NCBI GenBank assembly: GCA_028711355.1
Contig: JAQTSL010000055.1
Coordinates: 1 to 15,111, forward strand
Source of the DNA: Rhodoferax sp.
GTDB lineage: Bacteria; Pseudomonadota; Gammaproteobacteria; Burkholderiales; Burkholderiaceae_C
DNA: 15,111 bases
Direction: 5' to 3'
The notes under the pieces were generated by a model that did no database searches, was not told the origin of the DNA, and saw only the letters and a list, made by a program, of their open reading frames with translations. Position numbers and translations under genes: made by a program. Of this stretch, positions 13,492 to 15,111 are shown in pieces (the stretch's first letter is position 1; every line of letters starts with the position of its first letter).

Positions 13492-14115
13492 ATGCCCCGA
13501 GCTGCCTCACCCCAAAGCGTTGACTCACAAATTGCACACCAAGTACAACAGAGTCACCCTGGCACTGTGTTTACCCCCGATGCCTTTGCAACACTGGGTA
13601 GCCGCGCTGCGATTGACAAGGCACTACAGCGGTTGGTGGCACGCGGAGAGTTCCGGCGACTGTCGCGTGGGCTGTATGACAAGCCGCGCAATGACGAATT
13701 GCTGGGCCTGCTCTGGCCGTCAGTTGAGGCAGTGGTTCATGCGCTCGCAGGCAAGGACAAGCTGCGCACGCAGCCAGCGGGTGTGTACGCCGCCAATATG
13801 CTGGGACTATCAGAGCAAGTGCCCGCCAAGGTTGTGCTGCTCACCGACGGCATCAGTCGCACCGTCAAGGCTGGCCCCTTGCAAATCAGTTTCAAGCGCA
13901 CTACGCCGCGCCAGATGGCAGCCGCCGGTCGGCTGAGTGGGTTGCTTATTCAGGCTTTCAAAAGCTTGGGTGCGACACACATTACCCCTGCACGCATTGA
14001 GCGCCTGCGGCAGCAGGTACCCGCTGCAGAGCGGGCACAGGTGCTACAGGATATTGCGCTTGCGCCTGCCTGGATGCGCCCATTTTTGCGTGAAGTAGCA
14101 AGGCAAGAACCATGA
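13492..14115 (+). CDS. AbiEi-family antitoxin/regulator (type IV toxin-antitoxin)
   Basis: Predicted 207-residue antitoxin and autorepressor of an AbiE system. A winged-helix N-terminal domain (residues about 17-66, GTVFTPDAFATLGS through LQRLVARGEFRRLSRGLYDK) is followed by the AbiEi body: QPAGVYAANMLGLSEQVPAK, VVLLTDGISRTVKAGPLQI and the C-terminal AWMRPFLREVA. It ends by a 4-nt ATGA overlap with the toxin gene, the usual arrangement. It seems complete, with no stop or frameshift. No clear Shine-Dalgarno. Because the downstream toxin is gutted, its present role could be regulation of the locus or of a toxin elsewhere. Confidence 0.85.
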   Translation: MPRAASPQSVDSQIAHQVQQSHPGTVFTPDAFATLGSRAAIDKALQRLVARGEFRRLSRGLYDKPRNDELLGLLWPSVEAVVHALAGKDKLRTQPAGVYAANMLGLSEQVPAKVVLLTDGISRTVKAGPLQISFKRTTPRQMAAAGRLSGLLIQAFKSLGATHITPARIERLRQQVPAAERAQVLQDIALAPAWMRPFLREVARQEP

Positions 14116-14817
14116 CACTGGCAACCAAGTTTTTATCTCTCTCACCCGAGCGGCGCGGGCTTGTGTTTGAGCAGGCTGCCGCAAGTTTGGCGGGGCACGC
14201 CGTCATTCTGGAGAAAGATTTCTGGGTGTCGTGGTTGCTGGGCTTGTTGTTCGCGCAGCCCACAGAGGCGCAGTTTTGAATACGTGCGCCGCGAAGTCAA
14301 GCTGGAGCTGGGTACGCTGACCGACCAACAACCCACCGGGCGCTACCCGATTGCGCCGATGGTGGCCAGTGTGTTTGTGTCCCTGTTTAGCGATTGGCAA
14401 TGTGACGTGGTGGCGTTGGAGTTGCAACGCACTTTTTGGGAGAAAGCGACCATTTTGCATGCGGAGTACCACCGCCCACCGGATTCACCCACGCCAGACC
14501 GTTATGCGCGTCATTACTTCGACATGGTCAGGTTGTTGGCGCACGCCGATGCACCGCAATTTTTAGCCGACAAGGCGCAATGTGAGCGCGTGGTGGACTG
14601 GAAAAGCCGCGTGTTTGCCAGGGGTTGGGCACGTTACGATCTGGCCTGCCATGGCACGTTTCGGCTGGTGCCGCCCATGGCACGGCAGGCTGATTTGGCG
14701 CGTGATTACGCGACGATGCGCCCCATGTTCATGACGGAGCCACCGAGCTTTGACGCGTTGCTGCGAGAACTGGGAAATGCTGAAAACGCCATCAACAAAG
14801 TCGATCTCTTGCGCTGA
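14112..14817 (+). pseudogene. AbiEii-type nucleotidyltransferase toxin with deleted catalytic core
   Basis: The gene starts correctly (MTLATKFLSLSPERRGLVF, then AVILEKDFWVSWLLGLLFAQP) and stops at TGA 14276-14278. In another frame from about 14272 the C-terminal half is intact: EYVRREVKLELGTLTDQQP, RTFWEKATILHAEYHRP, DRYARHYFDMVRLL, ERVVDWKSRVFARGWARYDL to KVDLLR. The segment that should lie between them, including the GG(S/T)xxSK motif and the DxD metal-binding aspartates, is absent. The pieces total about 235 residues where the family has roughly 300-350. It therefore cannot be a working toxin. A single out-of-frame internal deletion would explain both defects. Confidence 0.85.
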
Positions 14818-14837
14818 CCAGTCGCACACTGGTGCAC

Positions 14838-14912
14838 TCAGGTAGTCAACTGGTCAAGCTTGCCCATCAAAATCAATGGCGACGCATTGATGACCCAGGC
14901 TTGTTCAAACAT
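14838..14912 (-). pseudogene. First 24 codons of a DUF3368/PIN toxin
   Basis: ATG 14912-14910 overlaps the end of the UPF0175 gene by 8 nt and reads MFEQAWVINASPLILMGKL then DQLTT and TGA. The VINASPLI start is the conserved first strand of DUF3368 PIN proteins, with an asparagine-alanine-serine-proline turn, and these genes normally follow a UPF0175 antitoxin gene. All of the later PIN motifs are missing: the rest of the gene has been replaced by the end of the converging AbiE locus, which stops 20 nt away. Confidence 0.75.
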
Positions 14913-15111
14913 TGCCAATTTCAGCATCTAGTTCAGAAGCATCCAACTGGATGGCAGGCACGTTGCGGCGGCGCAGTTCATCAATAAAGGCAACACGACT
15001 TTGGCCTGCAATTTCAGCCGCTTTTTCTTGTGAAATGCGTTGCTCTGCGTACCACTGCACGGCGGCGGCCACGCGCATTTCACGCACAAAGGCAGTGGGT
15101 GACATGCGCAG
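14905..15111 (-). CDS. UPF0175 family antitoxin (5' end beyond window)
   Basis: Small predicted HTH-like antitoxin of the UPF0175 family, usually paired with a DUF3368 PIN toxin. Family features are FVREMRVAAAVQWYAEQ, RISQEKAAEIAGQSRVAFI and the tail VPAIQLDASELDAEI. The in-window ATG at 15105 would give 66 residues, but the family is usually about 80-90 and starts with a beta strand ahead of this, and the frame is open to the window edge (LR before the Met), so the real start is probably beyond 15111. It is transcribed toward the truncated toxin. Confidence 0.8.
   Translation of the reverse strand: MRMSPTAFVREMRVAAAVQWYAEQRISQEKAAEIAGQSRVAFIDELRRRNVPAIQLDASELDAEIGNV

Noticed and set aside
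6857..15111. tRNA-Ser as the attachment site of the toxin island
   Set aside because: No second copy of the tRNA 3' end (GGTTCGAATCCCTC) is seen downstream, no integrase gene is present, and an intact dehydratase lies between the tRNA and the island.

Overview
The window looks like chromosomal DNA of a betaproteobacterium of the order Burkholderiales, probably family Comamonadaceae (Rhodoferax/Polaromonas-like). I infer this from the housekeeping gene order cysS - alkA-like glycosylase - accA - tilS - lysC - tRNA-Ser(GCT) and from the character of the proteins. No database search was possible, so the taxonomic call comes from recall.

Positions 1-6950 are a conserved core. A secreted TPR protein (minus strand) is divergent from a plus-strand run: cysteinyl-tRNA synthetase, a 3-methyladenine DNA glycosylase, the acetyl-CoA carboxylase alpha subunit, tRNA-Ile lysidine synthetase, aspartate kinase, and tRNA-Ser(GCT) with encoded CCA. 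Short palindromic repeats sit in the joints: one carries the start codon of the glycosylase gene, a double hairpin lies before accA, and a small palindrome overlaps the accA stop. A repeat-like segment also seems to be built into the tilS reading frame.

Positions 6991-8862 encode a membrane-anchored WbpM/CapD-type nucleotide-sugar dehydratase, normally part of a surface-polysaccharide locus. A badly damaged GDP-mannose 4,6-dehydratase (gmd) remnant lies at 11168-11450, so the region was probably once a glycan locus.

Positions 8810-12182 are a minus-strand cluster of toxin genes. In transcription order it holds an intact vapBC pair, the gmd remnant, an intact MazEF/ChpSB-type pair, an unidentified C-terminal fragment, an intact Fic protein, and a vapC remnant that runs into the end of the dehydratase gene. 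Positions 12198-13391 are debris: an IS4-type transposase N-terminus, a phage-type gene with an internal stop, a truncated TPR-like gene and an XRE regulator that has lost its first helices.

Positions 13433-15111 hold an AbiE system whose AbiEi antitoxin is intact but whose AbiEii toxin lacks its catalytic core. Next to it, on the other strand, is a UPF0175 antitoxin followed by only the first 24 codons of a DUF3368 PIN toxin. The most interesting pattern is that at these two loci the antitoxin is kept and the toxin destroyed, within an accessory island that replaced a sugar locus. I found no clearly new biochemical system.
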